A stretch of 64,000 nt of DNA from assembly GCA_003008705.1 (NCBI GenBank), contig PDUO01000028.1, positions 69,214-133,213 of the forward strand, written 5' to 3'. The stretch comes from Pezicula radicicola (taxonomy: Eukaryota; Ascomycota; Leotiomycetes; Helotiales; Dermateaceae). The notes below the pieces were generated by a model. That model ran no database searches. It had not been told where the DNA came from and saw only the letters and a list, made by a program, of their open reading frames with translations. The translations under genes were made by a program, and so were the position numbers. Positions 21,995-34,295 of this stretch are shown piece by piece. How positions within the stretch are numbered: the first letter of the stretch is position 1; each line of letters starts with the position of its first letter.

Positions 21995-24478
21995 CTCAAA
22001 ATTGTCCTAGCAAGATCATCAATGCGCTCGAGATACACAAACAAACAAAACTACTCGAGGATTGTGGAATTAATTGATCCTGCAGTCGGGTGAGGTGGCA
22101 CTGAGAGTGAGGGGAAAGTCGAAGAACAAGGAAGTTTTGGTGCCAGGATTAAATTAGAACGACGGCGGGAGAGTTACAACTAGTAGTAGGTGGGGTTCGG
22201 TGGGTTCGCAGGTTCGCAAGAGATTAGAGATGACGGAATGGAAAACCGGCGATAAGGCCAACGTTGGGGAAGATAGCAAGAGAGGACGACGTAGGTATGG
22301 AAGAAGGAAAAAAGTGAGTAACAGTCGGGGGGCAAAGGCAAAAGACGATATAATATACTCGACTTACGCACGCATTTTAGTTCGAAGAGGCAATTGGAGA
22401 ATGGAGTTAGAGGAGCCGCTGGGAAGGGAAGTGTTGAGAGCTTGAAGTTGGGAACTGTGCTTCTGCAAGGGCAAGGGCAACAATTGGTCTAACCGCATCG
22501 ACCCTAGCCAGCTGTCCTATTAACTTTCACATGCCTGCCTCCTCCGATGCGATGCGATATCTGAGGGAGTAAGTATTCGACTACTTGAGTCCAATGTAAG
22601 AAATTGAAGTTGTTACTACGCGTACATAACCTAGGTACCTTGGCTATTTCTGATGGCTTCATATCGGGGAAGATCTATTTAATAGGCTTGTCCTTTAGAC
22701 ACCTAGCTTTAATCACAAGCTGAAAATTGGAGAGGAGAGTTTGCTCCAGCCGAAAGCTCCTCGGCTGAGGGGAAACGACACATTCCATGTTCGCGACACA
22801 ACTTTGGAAGCAACGCCAGACGGATGGCGAAATGTAATTCTACAACTTAGGTGTCAGCAATGTTTCTTTCACATTTCCCTATCAATCAACTCACAAGGAT
22901 AGAATTAGGAACCATGGCTACAGTAATGAATTCCAATGTACTTGTTGCACACGGAACATCTAAATTGTGGAACACTATGTAGATATTTAAATCGGCTTCA
23001 TTCTATTTATACAAGGACTGGAGGTTGCCTGGCTTAATTTTATCAGCAATGGAAATGCAGCAGTACCTAGTAAGACTACGGCAGAGAGTTAAGGCAGCTA
23101 CGGCACTCACAGAGTACGAGTACAGTTCAAATGCGTCAATGATATAATTAAGCGCTCAATGGAAGTTAGTCAAGAAGCACATTTCCATAAGTAAAGCACT
23201 GATACATGATTTGATAGTCAATCAGCGATTTCTTTCATATATATCAGATAGCCGAGCAAGGATATTGGAGATCATTCACCTACAGAAACCAATAAATATC
23301 AGGACTTCAAGTCCAAGCCAAAGAAAGAGACAAATCCAAACATCATTGAAGGTAAATGTGCTCCCGGAACGGGTTCGTTCCCATTAGCGACTAAACGCTT
23401 ATTGTAGAGGTCTTAGTTGAGTATGTTTGCGGCTGCGCCCAGAGCAACTCCCGACTAAAAATATAGTATCCTAGTTCTTTGCCAGTACGTAAGCACCCAA
23501 GGAACTCCAAGCAGGTCTTAGGACCTAGAATCATATTGCCGTCATTTTCAGAGTCGATGTCGCTTTCTAAAATCTATTAAACATCCGGGCATTGCAAGAG
23601 TTGATACAACTTCCGAACTTGGATCTGACGTTACTGGTTTTCAGCTCACTAACTTGATGGGAGCTAAAAGATATGAATTCGTACTTTGTCACATAGCGAA
23701 AAGCTGTTGCTTTCCGGGAACAGAACTTTCCTAATAAGAAGATTAGGGGTAAGGTGGATTGGGCGAGGTATCCGGAAGGTCTTTCCACAGCATCATACTA
23801 CTTGCTTGAAGTGAGTGCCCAGATCAATTTATGTTGATAATTGAATAAAAAAACAAATCTGAAGACGCTCTACTATTTTGTTTTGAGCAACAAAACTGGC
23901 CTTGGATAGGTAGTTTCTACCCTTGGTTATCAGCAGAAAGGTCTAACTAAACCAAGTTGCGTGTATTCGTGCCTGTGCAAAAATCATGGCAACAAAAGAC
24001 AAATTTTATTAAGAAAGATGAGAAAAGAACAGTACCAGCAGGAAGGCTCTAGAATTATGTTGTACACTTTGCTCAAGTAGCACTTGATTGAGTTTTGCCA
24101 ATTGAAGTTTCTTGAGGTGGAAAGATGAACGATGAAAGCGAAACGGGGGAGATTAGATAAAGTCTCTCGGACAAAGTATTCTTCCTAGCGCTTTTCTTGG
24201 GACAAAAGGCAGGACTCAGAGTCGGCTTCCAAGACAGTGTATTTAAAGATGATTTGGATGACTAGCAAGTTCCTCGTAAATACAACGGCTTTAAAGGACT
24301 AACATCATACTTCGTCTTAAATAAGTTGCCCATTTGAGTCTAGCTGATTCCAGGGAATTAATACTCACGTGAGATATTTTTCGTGTGCCGCTTTATGGTT
24401 CATCATAAGGCTTAGCGCGCGAGGTTTCATACAACCTCTATCATTCCAAATTTGGCCATCTGGGCAGCAAGATATCCC
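21995..24478. other. Intergenic region, 2.5 kb
   Basis: Largest gap in the left half. It should include promoters for DGAT1 and PFS2. Small open frames at 22180-22445 and 23567-23788 have no recognised features and are not accepted. I see no RNA gene or repeat family. Confidence 0.45.
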
Positions 24479-26411
24479 ATGGCTGAACAACGTGAATTCG
24501 GAGGAGGAGGAGGAGGTGGTGGAGGCGCTGGTGGAGGCACTGGGAGAGGTAGAGGAAAGAGGCCAGTAACAGACTATTCTGCGACTATGATACGCTGGAA
24601 ACGCCATCAACAACCCAGATACAAGGGAGTACGAGGGGAGATGGAACGGCCAAGTCCCAGTTATATTGTAGATGTCAGTTGCTCTGGAGCTTTCGAAGAG
24701 AGAAAGAGCACTTGCTGACCAAGTTCAGATGTTACCGCCATTAGCACGACTCAACAATCCCGCAGACTCAATTCCAGCGCATCACTTGCATTCGTCATTG
24801 AACAAGATCAAGCACCCGGTCAATGTCGTCCGTTGGACACCAGAAGGACGACGACTTCTCACAGCCTCAAGTAGTGGCGAGTTTACGTTATGGAACGGCA
24901 CGGGATTCAATTTCGAGACGATTATGCAAGCACATGATGTTGCCATCAGAGCTCTGTCATATTCACACAGCGATGACTGGCTCATATCAGCTGATCACGA
25001 CGGCCTGATCAAATACTGGCAGCCGAACTTCAACAACGTTAAGGTCATCCAAGGCCACAGCGATCCAATTAGAGATCTCGCATTCAGTCCTAGCGACTCA
25101 AAATTTGTTACCGCTTCGGACGATTCTTCCTTGAAAATCTTTGACTTTGCTGGAGGTGTTGAAGAATCCATCTTGACCGGGCACGGATGGGATGCAAAGA
25201 GTGTAGACTGGCATCCTACAAAAGGATTGCTTGTATCTGGATCGAAAGACCATCTAGTTAAGCTATGGGATCCGCGTACCGGCCGTTGTCTTACGACTCT
25301 ACACGGCCACAAAAATACGATAACAAAGACACTCTTCGAGCGAGTTAGAGGCGATTGTCTCGCAACAGCAGCTCGAGATCAAACCGCACGAGTCTTCGAC
25401 CTACGCATGATGCGTGATGTTTGCCTCCTCAAAGGTCACGACAAGGACATTGCAACTTTTGCATGGCACCCGATTCATCCAGGTATGCTTAGTACTGGCG
25501 GCTCTGATGGCTCTCTCTTCCACTACCTCCTCGATGAACCAAACACACCACCCGGACAAGCACCATCTCTTGCTCCTTGGGACTCACCAGATCCAACCAC
25601 AGCACCCGCTCAAACCATTTACCCAGCTCACAAAGTAACCTATGCACACGACTTCCCCATCTGGTCTCTAGACTGGCATCCATTAGGCCACATCCTCGCC
25701 TCAGGATCCAACGACCGCGTAACTCGCTTCTGGACACGCGCCCGCCCAGGCGACACGGATACCTTCAACGACCGCTACCACATCGGCGAAGCAGCAGCCG
25801 AAGCCCAAGGAACCTGGGATCGCCGTGGTAACCGAAGACAACAACAAGAAGAAGAAGAGCAAGAAATGGAAGACGAGCGAGAAGGTCTCATCGATCAAAC
25901 ATTAGCTCCAAAGCACGTTGCAAACTCTGGAATCCCCGGTATTTCGGGATTACCAGGTCTAGGATCGGCTCCTCTACCTGGTTTAGGAGGAGCAGGAGCA
26001 AGTGCAGCAGCACCTTCACTTCCTGGTCTAGGCAATGGTTCTATTCCTCCCCCACCACCTGGATTCCCTGTTCCTCCACCAGGGTTTGATGCCTCGAAAA
26101 TAGCTGAGATGATGAGGTTAGCTGCTGCTAATGGACAATTACCTGCTGGATTACCACCTCCACCTCCGGGCATGTTACCACCAGGTATGTTGCCTCAATT
26201 CCCACCTGGTTTCCCACCGCCTCCTGCAGGTGCGGGTTCTAGCGGGATTCCGGGTATGGGATTCGGGGGACAGCAACCTCCTGCTCCGCTTCAAAATGAG
26301 AATAATAATGGTGGAGGAGGGGGTGGTATTAGGAGGAGAGGACCATTACCTAGTCAAGAGGAAGCTCTACAGAGTTTACAACAAAAGGGTCAATATAGGA
26401 AAGCAAGATAA
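24479..26411 (+). CDS. PFS2: Polyadenylation factor Pfs2 (WD40), WDR33 homologue
   Basis: Two exons (24479-24673, 24729-26411) encode 625 residues. After MAEQREF the N-terminus is a poly-Gly stretch, then [20 protein letters not shown], conserved before the propeller. Seven WD repeats span residues about 95-420, ending with WDWHP-type and [10 protein letters not shown] strands. The tail is acidic, then Gly/Pro-rich ([14 protein letters not shown] type runs), longer than in yeast and more like animal WDR33. The protein is a scaffold of the cleavage and polyadenylation factor, in animals contacting the AAUAAA signal. The ATG at 24479 is the first that keeps the poly-Gly region; the intron falls after YIVD. 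Confidence 0.94.
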
Positions 26412-27068
26412 GATGAGGTGTAAAAACCATCATTTTAAAGAAAAGTCATTTATAATGAGAAGATCCGATGGGGAAAGAGAGGATCAAATGGAATTGTAAG
26501 AATAGGTATTTAATTTAGCAAACTGGTAGCGACCGGATATTTGATTTGATACCATGGCCACGGCGTTTATCGTGGGAGGAGGCAAAGCATCAAAAAGAGG
26601 AGATATTGTTGGTTGTATTTTTCTTGGAGAACCTAGATAGATACAAAGAATCAATGAGAGTAACAGAAAGTCTGGAAAGTTGTTTTGAGTGACATTATTT
26701 CCTCATTTACAGTCCCAACTCAGTAGGTTATTATGGGTATTCTATTCTACTTTATTTGCTGCCAACTAAATGCTACCTATGTATGCCATGCTTATATACC
26801 GCTAAGGCCGTCAAATCTTGAAAGAATTTGAATCCAGTAATCAATCAAAACCCTCAAAACGCTACATGCAATGCCGAATACCATCCTATGTTGCCTTAGA
26901 ACCTCATCCAAGGGGAGAATATCAAAATCAGAACGCTACGCCATACTTCCGTTTGATGCAAATGCAATTATCGTCTCTCTTAAAACCCCCAGAACAATGC
27001 GTCCGTCGCTCTCGCGAGCTGTTCCTACACTATCTCTTTTGACCATGCTCCCACTTATCCCCCACCCT
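26412..27068. other. Intergenic region between convergent genes
   Basis: 3' regions of PFS2 and NUC1, moderately AT-rich. I see nothing in it. Confidence 0.5.
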
Positions 27069-28173
27069 TCACAAGTTCGAAATAGCTGCGTTTCGAGGAC
27101 TTGACCTTGTGGGAGCACTGAGCTGCTTCGTATCTTTGCCAAATGCCTTCTGTCTATCCGCATACTCTCTAATTACTAACGCGCAGACTGTGTCTGCACA
27201 AAGTCTCTTTCTCCTCTGTATTGGCAATTTGCTTGCGAATTCCAATCCACTCGCTCTCTCCACCGCCTCAACTGGTACTTCGAAGTCCGTTAATGGCTTT
27301 TCGTTAGGGATAACTGCGTTGGGCAACACAAATGCGCCTACAGCCACTGGCCCTTGCGCCGTCCCATCCTCTGCAAAGATAACTTTGTAGAAATGTGTTG
27401 GGACGGCGATATTGGGGGGATTGCCAATAACTTCATAAGACACCTTCCACTTCCCATCACTTGGATCCCTCTTGGGCAAGTATAAAGGCCCGGTAACGAT
27501 CCTCACACTTGGATATCTAGATGTAAGCCTGCGACAGAAGTCCTCAAAATGCGCCCAGTAATCCCGGTTAAAGCCCTCGCCCACCTGCGGACACATATTG
27601 CTTAAGAAGAACGTGTCGTTCATAGCATCTTGACTCCATTTCGCATCTGCTGCTGGCACCTGATGCCCTCTGTCGTAACCCGAGCGAAAATAGTCTTTAA
27701 GTTTCCCGCGGAACTTCTCAGGAATCGAAGGGTCCTCAACGAAGGAGCTATGTTTGCGGTCACCTCCTGAGGCTGCGAGTGATTCAGGAGTGATGTGTTC
27801 TGCGACCCAGGAGGGATTTCTGAGTCGTCGGTCGAAGGAGGATATTAGGGCATGTCGGGTTGCGAGGTCTGCGACTGGGCCTGGGAAGCCATACTGGAAG
27901 AGACCAGCTGGATCAACCGGAGGAATTATATCCTTGGCTGAGAGAATTGGTGCTTGTACTGGGTATGGTGCTGGGACACTGGTGGTAGAAGATGCAGTGA
28001 CGGTTGTTGAGGAAGCCACAGCTTGTAGCTTCTTCTCGGAACGAGTATTATACATCGCCGCTACCCAATCAGTCAATATAATGCGCTGCCTTGTGGAAAA
28101 TATACCCACCAGTGATTGCGGCGGAGGTAGACGCGCTGATGGCGGCAACGATAGCTATGGTAGTTTTGGACAT
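27069..28173 (-). CDS. NUC1: DNA/RNA non-specific nuclease, mitochondrial Nuc1/EndoG type
   Basis: Two exons (28173-28110, 28060-27069) encode 351 residues. The N-terminus MSKTTIAIVAAISASTSAAI is hydrophobic and fits import to the mitochondrial inner membrane or intermembrane space. The nuclease core has YDRGHQVPAADAKWS with the catalytic His in DRGH, and FFLSNMCPQ with the metal-binding Asn. The Ser-rich linker lies before residue 70. The enzyme cuts DNA and RNA, acts in mitochondrial nucleic-acid turnover and, after release, in cell death. The intron was needed because the first exon reads into a stop without it. It is divergent from the ZIP transporter, 822 bp apart. Confidence 0.93.
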
Positions 28174-28995
28174 GGTGAGAGAAAAGGCCCCAGGAGCTGG
28201 GCGCCGGGCTCGTGGGGGGTATTTATTGGATTCTGAAAATCAGAGAGAATGGCGCGTGGGATGTCAATCTTTTGACGTGTTGTGGGAGTTGTCTCGTGGG
28301 ATCTTGATCGTACCTTGAGTACCTCGCTCGTGAGAGAGGAAGACGAGAAATGTTCCAGCTCGCGACGCGTGATAGATCACATGACGAGGTAAAATATCCT
28401 TAAAACGGCACAGACTACGAAGTAGCCTACCTCAGGTATTGATTCCATACCTTTCTTTATCCCCACTTACTTTAAAGCCATTCCAAGGCCGGTGCAGATG
28501 AAGGTTCCGTTCAAGGCTACAGATCCCCAAATCTGGCATAAGACCAATTGCCCGACGAATTCTACATCTCCGGTATGAAAGTAGGGCGTAGGCGCGCTGC
28601 TTTAAAATGCAATCACTAGGCGAGAGAGAGCCTCGCGCGGTGAGAGTTGATTGTTGCTATTCTATGGCAGGGATCTTGGAGCACCTTGATGGTTAAAAGA
28701 AGCTACTTTTGTTAAGCAGAGTACGGTAGGGTAGAGTAACTAATCGCTATAAGTCGTTCCTTTCCATTGTCACGTCTTTCTCTCTTTTCCCTTATTCCTC
28801 CTTGCCTCGCATTCCTAACTTCCTAAGAAGCATCTCTTCCATCTTTCTTCCACCAGTTCTCCCTATTTTCGGCAGCCAATACCATCACTGCTATTACTCT
28901 CTATATACGTCATTGGACCGCAACAGCAGACCTCGACATCAACGAGGCGCTTGACGCGGCTGTCGACCGAAAAGTCAGGCGTAAGACTTGGGATT
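28174..28995. promoter_or_regulatory. Divergent intergenic region of NUC1 and ZIP genes
   Basis: 822 bp containing both upstream regions. The right 200 bp are C/T-rich. No additional gene seen. Confidence 0.5.
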
Positions 28996-30610
28996 ATGGA
29001 GGTCTCTGCCATTCCAAATGATACGCGCGGCTGGATAATGACCGTGGTCAGCGGTATAGGTATGACAGGAGATTACATTCAGCCTTATGTCCATGTACTG
29101 ATGCATCCATAGCCTGCACAATCGGAGCCAGTATTATATGCGTCGACCTAATCATTCGCCATGTACCTGGCAAGAAAGATTTCAAGCTTGAGCAGAGCAA
29201 TGTCTTTACCGCCGCCTCCATGAGCCTGAGTTTTGGCGTCATGGTGAGTCGAGTAAAGCTAGCCTCGTGGGAGTACGAGCTGACACTGCATAGGCATTTA
29301 CTTCATTATATGGCATGCTGCCTTCGTCGAAAAATTACCTCTTGGAAGGTGGAATGGCACCTTCACACGCAGCATGGACAGTTATCGGGTGCTTCGTCGC
29401 GGGCTTTGTTGGAATTCAGATTGCGATGAGGATTATACATAAATGGATGCCTTCGCACGTTGTCGACTGTGAGCATAGTCACGATGAGTCAAAGGCAAAT
29501 GTAAATGGGGAGCATATCCGAGTACAAGAAGCCCATAGGCATGTACATGGCTATGATGGAACAGCATCCGAGACTTCGCCACTACTGCCTACTCACGAGA
29601 ACGGCCACCGAAAGCTGTCCCACGGGCCATCATTACCTCTGTTGAGGGAAGAATCTGGGCCGCCAGTCTTCGTCGATAGCGCCAGTCGACAACAATCGGC
29701 TCCTTCGGGTCAAAGACCTTCAATATTGGCGACTGTGGGCCGTAGACCCTCCATCCAAGATGTTGGAAATCGAGTCATGTCCTTTGTTAAGGATAAAAAG
29801 ACGAATTGTGATTCTGCTGGCCCTTGTTTCGGTTACTCAGAACCTTGCGGACAAGAATGTCTCAAGAACAAAGTCATGTTACATCTTGCTCCTAGCATTG
29901 GCCTCCTTCGTAAAGCAACAACCAATCGTAGAGTTTCAGCAACACCAACAGCAAGTACTCATGAGGAATATCTAGACGCAACATGCTCTCACAGTGAAGA
30001 GAGAGAAAGTGGAAGATCTTCTCCAGATTATCTGTCAAAGAGTGCTTCTGATATCCGGGATTTAGATGAGGAAGCCGCATATTTTGATATGAACGGACAC
30101 CATGAAGGCGAAACACAACACCACCATCATGTCCCACAGAATGCATTTCTTTCCATTGGACTACAGACAACCATCGCTATCGCTCTCCATAAACTACCCG
30201 AGGGATTCATCACTTACGCAACAAACCACGCCAACCCAGCTCTCGGCCTGGCTGTTTTCATGGCCCTCTTTATCCACAACGTAACTGAAGGCTTCGCTAT
30301 GGCTCTTCCCCTCTACCTCGCCCTAGGGAACCGCTGGAAAGCAATGCTTTGGTCTTCTCTCTTAGGTGGAATAAGTCAACCTCTTGGTGCTGGGATTGCA
30401 GCTCTTTGGTTTACCCTCGCAGGAAATACTAATAAACCTGGCGAGAAGCTCTACGGCTGCATGTTCGCAATCACGGCTGGACTCATGACGAGTGTGGCCT
30501 TGGGACTCTTCATAGAGGGCTTGAGCCAAACCCACAATCGAAACCTTTGTACATTTTTTGCCCTCGTCGGAATGGCGATTATGGGCTGTAGTAATGCTCT
30601 CACGGCTTGA
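28996..30610 (+). CDS. ZIP-family zinc transporter, Zrt3-like
   Basis: Three exons (28996-29059, 29113-29243, 29294-30610) encode 503 residues, the size of yeast Zrt3. Two membrane segments at each side of a long loop: the loop (about residues 120-340) is rich in His, Ser and Glu, with EHSHDES, EAHRHVHGY and HHHH, typical metal-sensing loops, and a Cys cluster PCFGYSEPCGQEC. The pore helices are IALHKLPEGFITYA and FIHNVTEGFAMALP, followed by LLGGISQPLGA. Zrt3 exports zinc from the vacuole to the cytosol; the family might also use iron or manganese. Start at the ATG of a short exon whose frame leads into the first helix. Confidence 0.88.
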
Positions 30611-32315
30611 GTGATAAATAATCGTTAGAATGATCACTAAGATGAAACAAAACGATTCCAGGCGTTGGATTAATTGCTCGGGTTTATGGAGCACTGCATA
30701 ATACATAACAGGATGGATGGGAGTTTGATTACTTTGGGCTTATAAGGTTGTTGCGTTGAGATCTTTTTTAAAATCGTCACAGGGAGCGATTTATGCATGG
30801 ATGGCTCATTATTACAGAGTAGATACCCGGTGAAAATTGAGTGGGTGAGTTGCGGTTTATCTTGCTCTTGAGCTACGTGAACTTGAATCTTCAACCTATA
30901 GTGTTGAGTTTTAAACGGAGGCGGATATGTACGGTTTGTTAAGCTTGACACTTGTAAGAGCCGAAGTCACTAGTAGCTGTACCATCTTAAGTTTAAGTTG
31001 CTTAAGCTTAATTGACAACTTGGGCAAAGGCAAATACGATTTTTAGATGAGCACATATTTCCAACACTTTATGTTCTTCTTATGCATCCTCTCCCTAAGC
31101 TCTAGTAAACTGAAGTGTCTAGGTATTAAGCAAATAATTGACCTAAATGATTTTAGTTTAAGTAAAGTTTATAGAAACAAGATATAGTAGCTAGATAGGT
31201 GTTAGGTAGCACCTCGCTCAGTGAATTTATACATAATGTCAACCGAGCAGGACTAGTTCTAGAATAGATGCTTTGGATAACAGTAGATAGCTATGACGAG
31301 TATTGACCAACTAGCTATTGAGTTACAATACTAGGTTTGGTAATTCCCTAGGTCTTGAAATGCTGTTAAGATCTAGTCTTAGATATTCCCTTTACGTATT
31401 TCTCAGAAAATCACATAAACACTCGGCGGCCGTCTAACACGCTTTCAGACTAATCAGAAAGATTATCTGAGATCGTGTTTACTATTTTCAAACCTAGAGA
31501 AAGCTACAGTGGGTCGCGAAAATTCGATGCTGTGCTAAAGAGTAAAATGGCGTCGATGTCGATGACGAGTGTGATATAGTATACCGTCTCCTAATCTCGA
31601 AGCATAGTTTGTACGATACCTAATAACGTAAAACGAACTGTCTTGGCTCTTCTCAAAAATAGACTAACACCACGAAATACAATAACAGCAACACGGAAAT
31701 AAATTTTCCTTTCAACCCATCTAATAACCCGTTTTAACACTCATCCTCTCGAAGTGTGGAATCCCTTCGTTCGCATCTTCTACGCCATTTATAATCGAGT
31801 CGTCTATACTTACCAACTTATTTCGCTTTCCGCGTCTAAAACACATCAATCATCTCCGCTCTTCGTGTTGAGCTATAATGATTACTCTCTAATGAGACCT
31901 GGCTGCTCTCTGATCGTACTGCCAGAACCTCGATAGAATCATTCTGAAGATGTCCTGTAGGATTAGTGAGCCTATGTGAGAAAATTAGCAAGGAGTTAAT
32001 CAAGATAACTTGACCTGGGCTCTACTACTCGACACTTTCCTTCGAGAATGTGATCTATAAGCGCCTCACAAGCTTTAGACAAATGCAGACGCTGGGCAAA
32101 AACCAAGAGTTGAATTATTGCCATTCATCACAAATCCCATCTCCATGATTGGCGACTTTCTTCCATATACGGACCCCTTATTAGAGATGGCTCCATTCTG
32201 CGACCGTGATATCCATAATCATACATATGATACACCTCTCCTAGTCCTACAGTCTATATGGTGGCGTCATTCCTCAATTGTCGCTGCTCCATCTGTCTCG
32301 CTAGTAGCCCTCCCC
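30611..32315. other. AT-rich intergenic block, 1.7 kb
   Basis: Between ZIP and TIM13, both pointing into it. From about 30940 to 31740 it is AT-rich and carries a 15-mer (30994-31008) shared with the gap at 14185. Decayed repeat sequence is possible. No gene accepted. Confidence 0.45.
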
Positions 32316-32674
32316 TTAAAACACTCCTCCCGACTTTCCATTTTCCTGTTGTATCCTTTTTATGTATTGTTGACTGACGGTGTTCCATGCTGCCATGTAC
32401 TTTTCCATGCACTGTGTAAAACAGGTGGTTTCGCCGCTGCTCAACGAGGATCCGGGTTTAGGGACGCATTTATCAAAGCAATGTTCATTGACTTTCTGTT
32501 TAATGGGTTAGCAATGCCACAGGAATTATTTCAAGAATCAATGTCTAGGTAGTCACTTACCTCGATCAATTGACGAGCATTTGTCATGGCAGCTTCCTGC
32601 CGGACTTGGTTCATCAAGGCAGCTTTGGGATCTGACGAGCCGCCGAAGCCGAGACTGCTGCTGACATTGTTCAT
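32316..32674 (-). CDS. TIM13: Mitochondrial small Tim chaperone Tim13
   Basis: Two exons (32674-32561, 32495-32316) encode 97 residues, too small to stand out in a simple frame search. The N-terminus MNNVSSSLGFGGSSDPKAA leads to a helix LMNQVRQEAAMTNARQLIE. The twin CX3C motif is CFDKC and CFTQC, separated by 14 residues, followed by MEKYMAAWNTVSQQYIKRIQ. Tim13 pairs with Tim8 in the intermembrane space and escorts inner-membrane proteins to TIM22. The acceptor at 32496 places the Lys-Val-Asn before the first Cys. A 144-residue plus-strand frame over the same bases is its shadow. It is divergent from the lectin gene. Confidence 0.95.
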
Positions 32675-33096
32675 GATTGGTCTTTGGTGACAAGACGAAG
32701 AGGTTGGAATGGGTACAGGCTTCGTAGAGGAGATCGTGTGCAGGCCGTGTTATGTTGTTGATCAACAGCCTCGAACTTTTTTTCTTGAGGTCATCCCAAA
32801 GACAGTTCAGCCACAGCCTTATTTCAGCCTCAGGACTAGAAAACAGCCATACTTCCTGACGCCACAAACGGTAAACCCAGCCTGATCCCCGGACTTCGAG
32901 AACAGGCCAGCTTGACGCTTGAAATTGAAAAGTAGTTCGACAGTGCGAACTTCGGTTTCCATTCCACTTCCCTCCAACCTCGGAACTAACACATATACTT
33001 TCCTTACGCATTTTCCTTTTCTTTGTTTTCTCTTCTCGTACTTCATTTACAGCTCCTAACGCGAATTCCAGAGGGAGAGGACAGGATTCCGGAGCT
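32675..33096. promoter_or_regulatory. Divergent promoter of TIM13 and L-type lectin
   Basis: 422 bp between the two starts. No other gene visible. Confidence 0.6.
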
Positions 33097-34295
33097 ATGT
33101 GGCTTTCTTCTGCAGTGGTGCCCGCCTTGGGATGGCTCGCATGCTCATTTGGCCTGGCAGCTGCCGACGCAAATGTGAATGCGGATGGGATAAAAAGTAT
33201 ACCTGTACGTCGGCAACAACCTACCTGGTGTATATATACTGACATTACAACAGCTTCGTACGCACACATTGACCTCGGTATGTCTTGTCTTTTCTGCAGC
33301 GAGACCATCTTGCATGCGCCGCTAACTTTTGAGACATAGCCATATCTGGATTCTGATATGCAAAGTCGATGGTTTGATTTTGGAGGTAATACCATAGTGC
33401 GCGCGGACAAGTAGGTTCTGGTGAATCTCTCGCCATGATGATGTGCTGACTCCATGCGCGCAGGTACATTCGATTGACGTCCGACCGCCCCTCACAAGAA
33501 GGATGGATATTCTCACGAGTGCCTTTAACTGCTACCAATTGGGAGGTAAATACCTGATCTCTATACTGTTTTCACCGGCCGCCCAGCTAACGCCGCTCTC
33601 TCCAGATTGAAGTTGAATTCAAGATCCACGGCAAAGGCAATTTACACGGCGATGGCTTCGCCATGTGGCTCACTAAACAACGCGCCACTCCAGGCCCCGT
33701 CTTTGGAAGTGTTGATGCCTTCGAAGGCCTCGGAATCTTCTTCGACACCTACAAAAACAATCGACCGGGGACAGTATTCCCATACATCATGGCTATGATT
33801 GGAGATGGATATGCGCCATACGACAAAGCGAACGATGGCAAGATAAATGAGTTCATGGGATGCAGTGCAAGAGGAATCAGGAATGCGAACGTGCCTACCA
33901 AGGCCAGGTTGACATACTTCCAGGATAAGAGCTTGAAGTTCGAGCTCCAGTACAAGGCTGAGAATCAATGGGAATTGTGCTTCGAGACGCTTGAACCACC
34001 CATGATCCCCTCTGTCGCATACCTTGGGTTCTCAGCCGAGACCGGAGAGTTGAGCGACAACCACGATATCATCAGTGTAACAACAAAGAATCTATACAAC
34101 ACGAACAATCGCCCCGACAGCTCAAAGAGCGGAAATACAGGTGGCCGCGGGAAGGACAGGAGACCAAAGAAGGCAGAGGGCAGCAGTTGGACCTGGTTCT
34201 TCTTCAAGACCATCATGTTCTTTATGGTGTGTGGAGGTGGATACGTTGGATATACTGCCTGGAGAACACAACAAAAGAGAAGTCACAGATTCTAA
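33097..34295 (+). CDS. L-type lectin of the early secretory pathway (VIP36/Emp47-like)
   Basis: Five exons (33097-33204, 33254-33277, 33340-33410, 33464-33545, 33606-34295) encode 324 residues. An N-terminal signal peptide (GWLACSFGLAAADA) is followed by the lectin domain, residues about 35-260: WFDFGGNTIVRADKYIRLTS, GDGFAMWLTK, GLGIFFDTYKNN and YLGFSAETG. The C-terminus has a single membrane span (FFFKTIMFFMVCGGGYVGYT) and a short basic tail RTQQKRSHRF. It is a glycan-binding cargo receptor of ER-Golgi transport. Exon 2 is only 24 nt in phase zero, and intron 3 starts GTAGGT. The tail lacks a clear KKxx or FF signal, unlike ERGIC-53. Confidence 0.92.

Noticed and set aside
32118..32552. Plus-strand open frame of 144 codons
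   Set aside because: Lies over TIM13 exon 2 on the other strand; no start context or domain.
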